From: GWB1-38-13 sp964488535
GTDB taxonomy: Bacteria > Patescibacteriota > Microgenomatia > UBA8517
NCBI GenBank assembly: GCA_964488535.1
Contig: CAZAUT010000001.1
Location: forward strand, 29,645 to 93,644
Length of the DNA: 64,000 nt
Direction: 5' to 3'
A program made the position numbers and the translations under genes. This document shows positions 40,613 to 49,462 of this stretch, one piece after another. The notes under the pieces are model-generated. The model had not been told where the DNA came from and made no database searches. It saw only the letters and a list, made by a program, of their open reading frames with translations. Within the stretch, counting starts at the first letter, position 1. Every line of letters begins with the position of its first letter.

Positions 40613-42160
40613 ATGCTTGCTAAAATTATCTCCGGTGCAACAGTAGGGCTTAATGCAACTCTTATAGATGTTGAAGTTGATATCCAGGACGGAATGCCGT
40701 CTTTTACCATCGTCGGGCTTCCCGACAAGGCGGTTGAGGAAAGCAAGGAGCGCGTCCGCTCGGCTATCAAAAACTCCGGCGCCAATTTTCCGACAACCCG
40801 AATTACCGTCAACCTTGCCCCTGCAGATCTTCCCAAAGCCGGACCGGCATACGATCTTCCGATTGCTCTCGGAATTTTGATAGCATCCGGTCAAATTGCA
40901 CCCCGTACAGATAAATTATTATTTTTTGGAGAACTTTCTTTGGACGGAACTTTACGCCACACAAACGGAATACTTCCGATGGTTTATTTGGCAAAAGAAA
41001 AAGGATTTCGTGGGGTGTTCATTCCGAAGGTAAATGTTAGTGAGGCATCGGTTGTAACGGGAGTGAAAGTGTATCCAATCGAGTCACTTTTGGAACTTGT
41101 GAGATTTACACTCGGAACGGTCAAAATTGCTTCCGCAAAACCAGTTGGTCTTTCAACGCTTCTTAAAACCGCCGAGGCGGAATTTGACTTTTCGGAAATC
41201 GTCGGGCAGGAATCGGCCAAAAGGGCAATGGAAATTGCAGCAGCCGGATCGCACAATATTTTTATGAAAGGAAGTCCCGGTTCGGGTAAAACAATGCTCG
41301 CACGTGCCCTTCCCGGCATTTTGCCTCGTCTTACCGAAGATGAAGCGTTGGAAGTTACAAAAATATATTCGATAACAGGCAATCTTCCGATGGGACTGTC
41401 AATTGTTACAAGCAGACCTTTCAGAAGTCCGCACCATACAACAAGTAGGATAGGTTTAATTGGAGGCGGAACAAATCCTGGCCCGGGTGAGGTCTCACTT
41501 GCTCACAGGGGAGTTTTATTTTTGGATGAGTTTCCCGAATTTCCAAGGCATGTGTTGGAAGCATTAAGGCAGCCGATGGAAGATTCTAGAATCACAATAT
41601 CACGTGCGAAAGGGACGGTAACCTACCCCGCCCAGTTTTTATTAGTAGCAGCAAGTAACCCCTGTCCCTGCGGATATTTTGGTGACCCGAAAAAGCCCTG
41701 CAAATGTATGCCCGGAGTTATATCCCGCTACCAAAAAAGGGTCTCGGGACCGATTTTAGACAGGATCGACATTCATGTTGATGTTCCAAGTGTGGAAACA
41801 CAAAAGCTGATAGACAGCCCCTCCGGGTCGGGTGACCCTCCAGGTTGGAGAGAAAGCTCAAAAAGTATTCAGGGAAGAGTCCAAAGGGCAAGAGATCTAC
41901 AAACCAAAAGGTACGTGAACTCTAAATTTAAATCTAATGCCGAACTGTCAACAAGAGCGGTGAAAGAATTTTGCCCGTTATCGCCGGAGTGCCGGACAAT
42001 GATGATAACGGCAACATCGACTATGAATCTGACGGCAAGAAGTTATTTCAAGGTAGTTAAAATTGCAAGAACGATCGCCGACCTTGCAGGGGTGAGTGAA
42101 ATCACAACCCCTCATCTGGCGGAAGCTTTACAATACAGACCGAAAGACGACGTATTGTAA
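40613..42160 (+). CDS. comM: ComM/YifB-family Mg-chelatase-like AAA ATPase
   Basis: A 515-residue hexameric helicase-like ATPase; ComM promotes branch migration during natural transformation. The N-terminal ChlI-like domain has DIQDGMPSFTIVGLPDKAVEESKERVRSAI. The AAA core has Walker A GSPGSGKT near 220 and Walker B LFLDEFPEF. The zinc-like CPCGYFGDPKKPCKC follows, then the lid and TARSYFKVVKIARTIADL. With the type IV pilus locus it supports DNA uptake ability. The last codons are repeated in the same frame 69 nt downstream. Confidence 0.96.
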   Translation: MLAKIISGATVGLNATLIDVEVDIQDGMPSFTIVGLPDKAVEESKERVRSAIKNSGANFPTTRITVNLAPADLPKAGPAYDLPIALGILIASGQIAPRTDKLLFFGELSLDGTLRHTNGILPMVYLAKEKGFRGVFIPKVNVSEASVVTGVKVYPIESLLELVRFTLGTVKIASAKPVGLSTLLKTAEAEFDFSEIVGQESAKRAMEIAAAGSHNIFMKGSPGSGKTMLARALPGILPRLTEDEALEVTKIYSITGNLPMGLSIVTSRPFRSPHHTTSRIGLIGGGTNPGPGEVSLAHRGVLFLDEFPEFPRHVLEALRQPMEDSRITISRAKGTVTYPAQFLLVAASNPCPCGYFGDPKKPCKCMPGVISRYQKRVSGPILDRIDIHVDVPSVETQKLIDSPSGSGDPPGWRESSKSIQGRVQRARDLQTKRYVNSKFKSNAELSTRAVKEFCPLSPECRTMMITATSTMNLTARSYFKVVKIARTIADLAGVSEITTPHLAEALQYRPKDDVL

Positions 42161-42229
42161 AGATGACGTCCTGAGTATGGTCGAAGGACTGAGGCACTGC
42201 AATATCGTCCGAAAGATAGCGAATTGTAA
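42122..42229 (+). repeat. Duplicated 3' end of comM
   Basis: The codons for EALQYRPKDDVL and stop (42122-42160) recur as EALQYRPKDSEL and stop at 42191-42229, exactly 69 nt later and in the same frame. Between them is GTCCT...AGGAC, a REP-like string (CCTGAGTATGGTCGAAGGA). Confidence 0.75.
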
Positions 42230-42242
42230 TTTTGGGAGTATC

Positions 42243-42295
42243 CACCGCGTCAAGTCATACTTGGTTAGTCGAGTTTGACTCGATTTGATGCGGTG
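42243..42295. repeat. Three-hairpin cruciform-like element
   Basis: Outer arms CACCGCGTCAA (42243-42253) and TTGATGCGGTG (42285-42295) enclose CAAGTCATACTTG (42251-42263) and TCGAGTTTGACTCGA (42269-42283). Both inner hairpins have the AGT-nnn-ACT core. Confidence 0.7.
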
Positions 42296-42346
42296 AAGTA
42301 TTGTAGTTTGTTGACACGGATATTGCGGGATTCTAAACTGTAAATA

Positions 42347-45300
42347 ATGAAGCGGTTGCTTAATTTTGGGGCGTACTTAACTTTTTTGGGATTTGCGCTT
42401 TACATCGTTTCTTCACTTATCAACTTTTATCAAATAAAAACCACTCCGGTAGTGCCGCAGGAAGTGATTCTCGGTTGGGAGGATTATATTGCGCAAACGA
42501 CGTGCGTTATGCCCGAAGGCGGATGTGGAGGTGCGCTTTATTGGGATTCAAATGAGTGTGTTTGTAAGTGTTCTTACTATCCGACTTGTACAAGCGATCA
42601 GTATTGGGACCCTTACTGGTGTGTCTGTAAATCAAATACCACAACGACAACTTGCATCGAACCCGCCGGCGGTTGTGGAACAAATTACTATTGGGACACT
42701 ACGACTTGTTCCTGTAAATGCGCCTCATATGTTGCCTGTCCGGCGAATTATTACTGGGATACTGCGTCCTGTGGTTGTCTTGCATCAACATCGACAACAA
42801 CTACTACTGCCACCACAACATGTGTGACTCCAACAGGCGGATGCGGGATGTATTACTACTGGGACTCGGCAACATGTTCGTGTAGGTGTGTTTCAAGCTA
42901 CACTTGTACAACAAATTACTATTGGGATACTTCGTCCTGTTCCTGTAAATGCGCCTCATACGTTGCCTGTCCGGTGGGTTATTACTGGGACATCACATCC
43001 TGCTCATGCAAAGTAAACACAACAACCACTGCAACGACCACCGCAACATGTATTACCCCATCAGGCGGATGTCCGGTAAATTATTATTGGAACACATCAA
43101 CTTGTTCCTGTGTGTACTCAGGCAGCACCTGTACAGAACCGATTGGCGGATGTACTTCAGGCTACTATTGGGATAGCGCCTCGTGTGCCTGTAAGCCGTA
43201 TACTACAACTTGCATTACTCCAACCGGAGGATGCCCCACAAATTATAACTGGAACTCTTCAACGTGTACCTGCGTTTATTCGGCAACTACATGCACGACC
43301 CAACTGTATACATGCCCCACGAATTATTACTGGAACTCGTCAACATGCAGTTGTGTTCCAAGTACGACCACATGTCTTCCTCCGACATATGGGTGTGTAT
43401 CAGGATATTATTGGGACTACACGAAATGTATTTGTACACCTTCAACCACATATTGCACTGCACCCATTGACGGATGTGCTGTCGGATATTATTGGGACTC
43501 GGCAACGTGTATTTGTAAACTTTCAACGACAACAACCTACTGTACAATGCCGACGGGAGGATGTCTGGTGGGTTACTATTGGGATCAGGCGGCCTGTGTC
43601 TGCAAAGCAGGAACGAGCACTTATTCGTATTGTCTGCCTCCGACTTACGGATGCGGGGCAAGTTATTATTGGGATTCGCTGACGTGTTCGTGCAAACCCT
43701 CAACCTCAACCTGCTATCCCCCAACCTTAGGTTGCGGAAGCGATTACTATTGGGACAGTCCTTCCTGCAGTTGCCGACCATACACGACAACAGCTTCCTA
43801 CTGCATACCTCCGGCCGCGGGTTGTGGAAACAGCTATTATTGGGATTCGGTATCGTGCAGCTGTAAACAATTTATAAATCTGACGACCTCCTGCTATCCG
43901 CCATTATATGGATGTGGAATTAATTATTATTGGGATTCGTACTCCTGTTCCTGCCGTCCAAGCACGACATGTCTGACAACCTCGGTAAGCTGCGGAAGTG
44001 GTTATTATTGGGATGCTAACAATTGTTCGTGTAAATACCTGCAAAGTATCCCAACCGGCGCTTCGGGTTCGTGTTATCCGCCTGTATCGGGTTGCGGGAT
44101 GGGATATGTTTGGGATCCGTCAAAATGTGTCTGTTCGTATTCACAGGCGTTGTTTGACAGATTAGCCTACGAAAAGCCGGAGGTAATAAATTGCATCAAT
44201 AACCTTTTAAGCGATTCGGAATATAACACCTTGCGTTATTTGATGGGGACGAGCGATCAAGAGAGAGATCTTATTACCTCGCTTCATACAAAAGTTGCGT
44301 CCTGTTATCAAAAATATACCACTTATTATGGCCAAAACGCCGTGATGGGAACTCCCGTTGCCGAGAAAATCTCGACACCCGCAGAAAATGAGGCTTGTCT
44401 AAAGGGGTTAATCGGAGAGAAGGCGTACCAGGAAGTCTATTCCGGCGTTCGCCCTGCGGCCTACGCAGAAAAGTATGCATTCAACAAGTGTTACCAAGTA
44501 AAATCCAACGAAACGTCAACTGTCCTGGCAAAATATATCGATCTTCCGGAAACGGCGATTTCCTGTCTCAAATCTGTTTTGGGGATAAAACTATATGATG
44601 AAGTTAACAGGGGAGAAAAAGAAGTTCCGTACGAACTGAAAGGAGAAGTGAATAAATGTTTTGGTGTCCCCACAAAACCGTTTGAAGCAACAACCGGATA
44701 CAAAGCACCGGAGGTTGTTTTGACCTGTCTCGAAAAGGCCTTGGGTAAGGATGTCTATCAGAGCATTAAAAACGGGAGCCGTCCACCGTCTGCGGATGAA
44801 ATGAAAAAGGGATCTGCCTGTTTTGACGAATTAAACGAGATACAAAAGAAATTCATTCCACCGCCGGTTGAGCAGGTACCGTTTATTACTGAAGACAATG
44901 AAAAAGTTAACCTTGCTGACGCCAAACAGGAAGTTAGTAAAAAGAGAAATAAAGTTACCGACAGTAAAATTATCTTTTCCGGTCTGGGTCCTGCCGATTC
45001 GGTTGTTACGATTTACATTTTTTCCGACCCGGTTGTTGTAACGACGAAGACAGACGAGAACGGCGAGTGGGTGTATGAACTTAAAGATCCCGTCACCGGA
45101 GGCAAACATATTGCCTATGCCACAACAAGAACTGACGGAGGCGACGTGCGCTCTTCGATTTTCAATTTCGAAGTTGAAGCTGCAGAGCCGGACCTAAAGG
45201 ATTTGTATGTTGAAGAAGTGAAGGTCGCAACAACGATCTCAAAGTATATGGTCTTTTCGCTTGTCATTCTTGGAGTCGGTTTGATCATTCTTTTGGGGAG

Positions 45301-45388
45301 TATTTTTGTAATGAGAAAAACAAAGGACAACCAGCACAATTTCTTCTCAACCTTTAAGAGGTTGTTCACCGGCTACCGTGAGGGGTAG
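42347..45388 (+). CDS. Giant Cys/Trp-repeat surface protein
   Basis: A 1013-residue exported protein. It opens with a signal/anchor helix (about 7-27). Residues about 45-600 hold 20 repeats of about 22-35 residues with the core CxxPxxGCxxxYYWDxxxCxCK, joined by Thr/Ser linkers. Four helical repeats follow (about 610-840), each starting C-L-x-x-h-L/h-G and ending in a second Cys (NKCYQV, NKCFGV). Then come an Ig-like domain (ENGEWVYELKDPVTGG) and a C-terminal membrane helix with RKTKD. About 80 repeat cysteines suggest a disulfide-rich stalk. Role unknown; adhesion is an inference. Its 3' end overlaps a convergent kinase gene by 42 nt. Confidence 0.88.
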   Translation: MKRLLNFGAYLTFLGFALYIVSSLINFYQIKTTPVVPQEVILGWEDYIAQTTCVMPEGGCGGALYWDSNECVCKCSYYPTCTSDQYWDPYWCVCKSNTTTTTCIEPAGGCGTNYYWDTTTCSCKCASYVACPANYYWDTASCGCLASTSTTTTTATTTCVTPTGGCGMYYYWDSATCSCRCVSSYTCTTNYYWDTSSCSCKCASYVACPVGYYWDITSCSCKVNTTTTATTTATCITPSGGCPVNYYWNTSTCSCVYSGSTCTEPIGGCTSGYYWDSASCACKPYTTTCITPTGGCPTNYNWNSSTCTCVYSATTCTTQLYTCPTNYYWNSSTCSCVPSTTTCLPPTYGCVSGYYWDYTKCICTPSTTYCTAPIDGCAVGYYWDSATCICKLSTTTTYCTMPTGGCLVGYYWDQAACVCKAGTSTYSYCLPPTYGCGASYYWDSLTCSCKPSTSTCYPPTLGCGSDYYWDSPSCSCRPYTTTASYCIPPAAGCGNSYYWDSVSCSCKQFINLTTSCYPPLYGCGINYYWDSYSCSCRPSTTCLTTSVSCGSGYYWDANNCSCKYLQSIPTGASGSCYPPVSGCGMGYVWDPSKCVCSYSQALFDRLAYEKPEVINCINNLLSDSEYNTLRYLMGTSDQERDLITSLHTKVASCYQKYTTYYGQNAVMGTPVAEKISTPAENEACLKGLIGEKAYQEVYSGVRPAAYAEKYAFNKCYQVKSNETSTVLAKYIDLPETAISCLKSVLGIKLYDEVNRGEKEVPYELKGEVNKCFGVPTKPFEATTGYKAPEVVLTCLEKALGKDVYQSIKNGSRPPSADEMKKGSACFDELNEIQKKFIPPPVEQVPFITEDNEKVNLADAKQEVSKKRNKVTDSKIIFSGLGPADSVVTIYIFSDPVVVTTKTDENGEWVYELKDPVTGGKHIAYATTRTDGGDVRSSIFNFEVEAAEPDLKDLYVEEVKVATTISKYMVFSLVILGVGLIILLGSIFVMRKTKDNQHNFFSTFKRLFTGYREG

Positions 45389-46708
45389 GGTGAAGGAAAA
45401 TACGCTTCCCTGTCCGTAAATTGAAGATACACTGATTTTTCCACCCAATATTTCCACGATCTGTTTTGTGATCCAAAGCCCCAAACCGGTTCCCCGTACC
45501 TTGCGGGTTTTGTCATCCTTGATGCGGTTAAATTTTTGGAAAAGTGCCGGGATCTTGTCTGCCGGAATTCCAATGCCAGTATCTTTAACCGAAATTTCAA
45601 TATCCTGCTGCCTTTTTACAATTGAGATAGTGACACTTCCTTTTTGTGAATATTTGATGGCATTGCTTACCAAATTGGTAACTACCTGGCGGACCCTGTC
45701 GGGGTCGCTTTTAATTACAGGAAGTTCGATCTTTTGATAAACAAGGGTCAAGCCGCTTGATTTGGCAACGGGCGTGAATGTTGTGATAACCCTGTTTATG
45801 ACTTCATCAACGTTCGTGTCGGCAAGATTGACCTTGAGGCGGTTCTGTTCGATTCTCGAAACGTCCAAAAGATCATCGATCAGACAATTCAGATCCCTGC
45901 TTAATGCATCCAAAGTCGTTAAGTCACCTTCCACTTTTGGCATGTTGTCGGGAGTGATCTTTCCCCGCAAAAGTTCCAGATATCCAATAAGTCCGGTCAT
46001 CGGTGCGCGCAGTTCGTGGGCGGCAATTGAGATAAATTCGTCCTTCAGTTTATCAAGTTCCTCAATTTCCCTTGCCTTCATCGCTTTTGTGTAAAAAAGG
46101 AAATGATTGGAAAGAAGAATTAAAGTCACAACTACCAATATTGCCAGAATTATGTACGAATCGCGTGCGGTTCTTGAAAGGAGAGCATCGACCGCGTCGG
46201 TTTTCATTTTCAGAAACAAGATCAAATTATTTTCCTCGTTGAGAGATACCGATACATTCCAAAGATTTTTACCTTCATCGGAATCGTATAAAAGTCCGGC
46301 AAACGGTTGGTCAAATCCGACGACGAGTTGGTTCAACCCCGAATTTTCGATACTTTCAATTTGATTGGAAGGCGTGGTTCCTGCGATAAATAAAAATTTG
46401 GAATTTTCGGCTCTTAAAAGCGCGATATCGGAGATTTCTTCGTTATTTGCCTTTATGGTTTTTAATATTTCATTGAGTTTTACCGTATCGTCAATATTTT
46501 CAACAATCTGAAGTTTTATCGTATCGGCGGTATTTGTCGCCTGGTGGCGGATGAAAAAATTAATATCGCGGTTAAACGTCCGCAGATTCCAGACGGTATT
46601 GAAAATAAGAAGAAGGGGAATGGAAATAATTATTACGATTGGATACCAAATACTTACCGGCCTTGCGATCCTTTGAATTTTTGTGTCGATTTTGGCAGGG
46701 AGATGCAT
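45347..46708 (-). CDS. Sensor histidine kinase with periplasmic domain
   Basis: A 453-residue kinase. Two membrane helices (about 21-42 and 188-208) flank an exported sensor domain of about 145 residues. The catalytic part has SIAAHELRAPMTGLIGYLELL (phospho-acceptor His), NLVSNAIKYSQKG, DTGIGIPADKI and GTGLGLWITKQI. No response regulator is adjacent; the nearest are at 23.0 and 24.2 kb. The gene ends inside the 3' part of the convergent repeat-protein gene. Confidence 0.93.
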   Translation of the reverse strand: MHLPAKIDTKIQRIARPVSIWYPIVIIISIPLLLIFNTVWNLRTFNRDINFFIRHQATNTADTIKLQIVENIDDTVKLNEILKTIKANNEEISDIALLRAENSKFLFIAGTTPSNQIESIENSGLNQLVVGFDQPFAGLLYDSDEGKNLWNVSVSLNEENNLILFLKMKTDAVDALLSRTARDSYIILAILVVVTLILLSNHFLFYTKAMKAREIEELDKLKDEFISIAAHELRAPMTGLIGYLELLRGKITPDNMPKVEGDLTTLDALSRDLNCLIDDLLDVSRIEQNRLKVNLADTNVDEVINRVITTFTPVAKSSGLTLVYQKIELPVIKSDPDRVRQVVTNLVSNAIKYSQKGSVTISIVKRQQDIEISVKDTGIGIPADKIPALFQKFNRIKDDKTRKVRGTGLGLWITKQIVEILGGKISVSSIYGQGSVFSFTLPLTVAGEQPLKG

Positions 46709-46710
46709 AC

Positions 46711-46796
46711 AAAAAAGAGTAAAAGAGTGAAGGAGTAAAAGAGTAAAAGAATTACAATCATATTTTTACCTTTTTACCCTCTTGCTCTTTTACCTT
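46711..46796. repeat. AAGAGTAAA-unit inverted array
   Basis: Left arm units AAGAGTAAAAGAGTGAAGGAGT (split at 46715-46750) face right arm CTTTTTACCCTCTTGCTCTT (46768-46790). The arms can pair as a long imperfect hairpin between divergent genes. The same text appears inside the CCA-adding enzyme gene at 63480-63512. Confidence 0.65.
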
Positions 46797-46855
46797 GTGT
46801 TATTATTTTCCCACATTTTGTTACAATAGTCATATAAAGAATTGGGGTTTGATAT

Positions 46856-47599
46856 ATGTTCAGTAAGAAAACGGAAGCGGTATTAAAAATTACATGGTAC
46901 GGAAGGTGTTGTTTTCTGGTTGAACATAACGGTAAAAAAGTATTGTTTGATCCATACGACACATTTTGTAATGTTGACATTGGAACAATAGATGCTGACA
47001 TATTGCTTATCAGCAGTACCTGGCATGATCATGGACACATTGGCGTTTCCCCGAATGCCCATATCTACTCCTATTCCGGAAAATACGAAAATAACGAAAT
47101 AGAAATATGTGGCATAGAAGCGAAAGAAGATCGAGGAACACCAACTGTGATATTCAATGTGAGGATGGGGTCTTATTCCATAACGAATTTTGCCGATTTT
47201 GGACCGCTACAAAAAGAGTATTTTGACGCAGAATTAACTTCTCACGAAAGAAATATTCTCAATAACACCAATATATGTTTTGCAAGGGCAAGTATCAAAA
47301 CAGAGGATGTGCAGGAAACAAATGAACACAACGAATGTTTTTTGGATTATTGCCAACCGCAAGCGATCATTCCCGAACACTATTTTCCGAAAAGTTTTGC
47401 CGATGAGAACGCTCCGCAAAATAAAAAAGATTACTTTTACAAACCAAACATTATTGTTGATGAAATGATTGGCATTTTAAGCGGTTACCAATTAAAAGAA
47501 GTTGAAGATTGTACGGTCGAGTTGAACGAAAGTGACCTTAAGGAAAAGAAAATTGTCAAATTTTTAAATATTCACAAACAGGTCAGATATGTAGTTTAA
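46856..47599 (+). CDS. Metallo-beta-lactamase-fold protein (UlaG-like)
   Basis: A 247-residue protein with the order of the UlaG/L-ascorbate-6-phosphate lactonase-like MBL group: ITWYGRCCFLVEHNGKKVLFDPY, then the metal motif region STWHDHGHIG. The usual form is HxHxDH, so the motif is altered here. A later IIPEHYFP provides another His. A GGGG eight bases before the ATG may act as ribosome binding site. It is followed 4 nt later by another unknown gene. Confidence 0.75.
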   Translation: MFSKKTEAVLKITWYGRCCFLVEHNGKKVLFDPYDTFCNVDIGTIDADILLISSTWHDHGHIGVSPNAHIYSYSGKYENNEIEICGIEAKEDRGTPTVIFNVRMGSYSITNFADFGPLQKEYFDAELTSHERNILNNTNICFARASIKTEDVQETNEHNECFLDYCQPQAIIPEHYFPKSFADENAPQNKKDYFYKPNIIVDEMIGILSGYQLKEVEDCTVELNESDLKEKKIVKFLNIHKQVRYVV

Positions 47600-47603
47600 G
47601 AAA

Positions 47604-48200
47604 ATGGTAAAGAAGTTGTTGTTAAACAATAAAGAATACGTTTTTGATGTTGGCAACTTGCCTTGTATAATCCATGGCAAACAACACGAGGGATCTTCTC
47701 TATTAACGGTTACCGCGATTGCGCATCTGCATCAACGAGAGAATAAAATCCTTTTTCTAAGCGGTTATCCGATGGCAAGAATGGAATTGATTGACCAAAT
47801 CGGAGAGTCCAGCAGTATGTATTTGGCAGACGGTAATTTGTCGGTGGGTGATGCGGCAAAAGCAGACATTATATTTGTTCAAAAGGAAAATACAGATATT
47901 TTTTTAAAACTTTTTGACCGTCTTGAAGACGTTAGTGACAGAGTGGTACTGATCAAGAACTTTGACTTGTTTGATGGGGGTGTCGTCCGACGCGCAACAA
48001 ACCATTCGCGACTGTTATTGTCGGGAGATTTAAATAATTGTACATATAGCGATGAAATATTAAAGGTTTCATTTGCCGGTAAAATACTTTTTTCCCAACC
48101 GGAAGTTGAGACCGGAGTTATTGTTCCCAAACTTGAAAAATACGAGGCGTATTTTGAAAATAGCCGTGAAGAAAAAGGATTGCTCAAAACCGTGCTTTAA
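47604..48200 (+). CDS. Hypothetical protein, possibly a degenerate P-loop fold
   Basis: A 198-residue protein. IIHGKQHEGSS near residue 22 stands where a Walker A loop would be, but the Lys-Ser/Thr pair is missing. KILFLSGYPMARMELIDQIG and RVVLIKNFDLF have the strand-helix rhythm of RecA-like ATPases. So it may be an inactive relative, or unrelated. It starts 4 nt after the MBL-fold gene; a hairpin follows its stop. Confidence 0.65.
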   Translation: MVKKLLLNNKEYVFDVGNLPCIIHGKQHEGSSLLTVTAIAHLHQRENKILFLSGYPMARMELIDQIGESSSMYLADGNLSVGDAAKADIIFVQKENTDIFLKLFDRLEDVSDRVVLIKNFDLFDGGVVRRATNHSRLLLSGDLNNCTYSDEILKVSFAGKILFSQPEVETGVIVPKLEKYEAYFENSREEKGLLKTVL

Positions 48201-48208
48201 CATTTCGA

Positions 48209-48257
48209 CTACTACTACACTACAGTGTGTGGTAGTAGTAGATTAAAAATCTATTTT
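48209..48257 (+). terminator. Hairpin after the MBL-fold gene pair
   Basis: CTACTACTAC (48209-48218) pairs with GTAGTAGTAG (48232-48241); the loop can extend the stem by CAC/GTG. ATTAAAAATCTATTTT follows, a weak T tract. Confidence 0.55.
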
Positions 48258-48277
48258 AACAGAAACAATCGAAATAT

Positions 48278-48964
48278 ATGAACGAATTTAATGAAACAGG
48301 AATCAATGCGCATTTTGATAACAGACCTATTGAGAGGAATTTAACAAATTGGCGAAAAGAAATTATTACTGATATTTTGTTAAGAGGTTTAAAGTCATCT
48401 CAAACCCTTGAGAAAGAAAACCAACGCCATTTAAAATCGGTTGAGTCAGCACTTGGTGACGTATATGGAAGAAATTTTCTGCCACGAGGATCGTTTCGAG
48501 ACACAAGAAGTTTTGAACGGTTTGTTGGTCATGCTCTTTATAACACGGATAATAGCATTTTAACTGTAGTTGCTGAAAGACATGGTGAAGGTCTTAGGGA
48601 TAAAGACTTGTTTGGTGCACCAAAAGGTCGCAGGAGCGATATTGAAGATAAAATTGAATCCTCTTTACTTGTAGTTTATAAAGGGAGCGATGAAGGTGAT
48701 TTACTTACAAGAAACGAAAGTGATTTGGATGCAAGTGAAATTGTGTGTGTATTAATTCCCAGGGAGATTTATCGCAGTTTAATTAAAACGGGTGTGTTTG
48801 AAAATGTAGAATTTGATATACGAGTTATAAACAAAACTATTAAGAGGAGACCTTTTTTGGGAGATAAAATACGTATACCGGATTATGAGGGTGAAATAAA
48901 GAAATTATTAAAAGAAAAAAAATATGCCTTTGTGGATACACGGTGTCAGATTACCAACAGTTGA
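48278..48964 (+). CDS. Hypothetical protein (228 residues)
   Basis: A soluble, charged protein. Parts that look structured are LPRGSFRDTRSFERFVGHAL, ILTVVAERHGEGLRDKDLF, IVCVLIPREIYRSLI and FDIRVINKTIKRRPFLGDK. The charge pattern and RGS/RDTR motif suggest a nucleic acid or nucleotide interaction, but no family is recognised. It lies between the MBL pair and dtd. Confidence 0.65.
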   Translation: MNEFNETGINAHFDNRPIERNLTNWRKEIITDILLRGLKSSQTLEKENQRHLKSVESALGDVYGRNFLPRGSFRDTRSFERFVGHALYNTDNSILTVVAERHGEGLRDKDLFGAPKGRRSDIEDKIESSLLVVYKGSDEGDLLTRNESDLDASEIVCVLIPREIYRSLIKTGVFENVEFDIRVINKTIKRRPFLGDKIRIPDYEGEIKKLLKEKKYAFVDTRCQITNS

Positions 48965-49006
48965 AGATATCAAAACAGTTGAATCTTAATTGGATCAATA
49001 ATTTAT

Positions 49007-49462
49007 ATGAAACTTGTAATTCAAAGAGTGAACAGCGCAAGAGTGACAGTTGACAGTAAAGTTGTTGGGGAGATTGGGAAGGGGCTTTTTGTTCTTTTTG
49101 GGTCAGGGATGAACGATACGAAAAAGGAAGCGGAAGTGTTGGCGGAAAAACTGATTAAATTACGTATAATGTCGGATGATCAAGGTAAGATGAACTTGTC
49201 GGTTGTGGACATAAACGCCTCAATATTGGTTGTCTCCCAATTTACACTTTACGCCGATACGACGGGCGGAAACAGACCGTCTTTTGTCAAAGCAAAAGAG
49301 CCCAAGGAAGCAGAAGCACTGTACGAGTATTTTATAAAACTATTGAAAGACAAAGGAGTTAATGTCCAAACAGGAAGTTTTGGGGAGTATATGAAGATAA
49401 ATTGCGAACTCGATGGACCGGTGACGATAGTGTTGGAAACAGAAAAGGAACAAGGATATTAA
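49007..49462 (+). CDS. dtd: D-aminoacyl-tRNA deacylase
   Basis: A 151-residue DTD that hydrolyses D-aminoacyl-tRNA and keeps D-amino acids out of proteins. The active-site motif SQFTLYAD (with Gly-Asn-Arg-Pro-Ser-Phe after it) and the Gly-cis-Pro motif in LDGPVTIV are present; many family members have Asn instead of Asp before GPVT. Length is normal. Confidence 0.95.
   Translation: MKLVIQRVNSARVTVDSKVVGEIGKGLFVLFGSGMNDTKKEAEVLAEKLIKLRIMSDDQGKMNLSVVDINASILVVSQFTLYADTTGGNRPSFVKAKEPKEAEALYEYFIKLLKDKGVNVQTGSFGEYMKINCELDGPVTIVLETEKEQGY

Noticed and set aside
42489..43866. Several long frames inside the Cys/Trp-repeat gene, on both strands
   Set aside because: They arise because the DNA repeat keeps all frames open; only the main frame shows signal, repeats, Ig-like domain and anchor in order.
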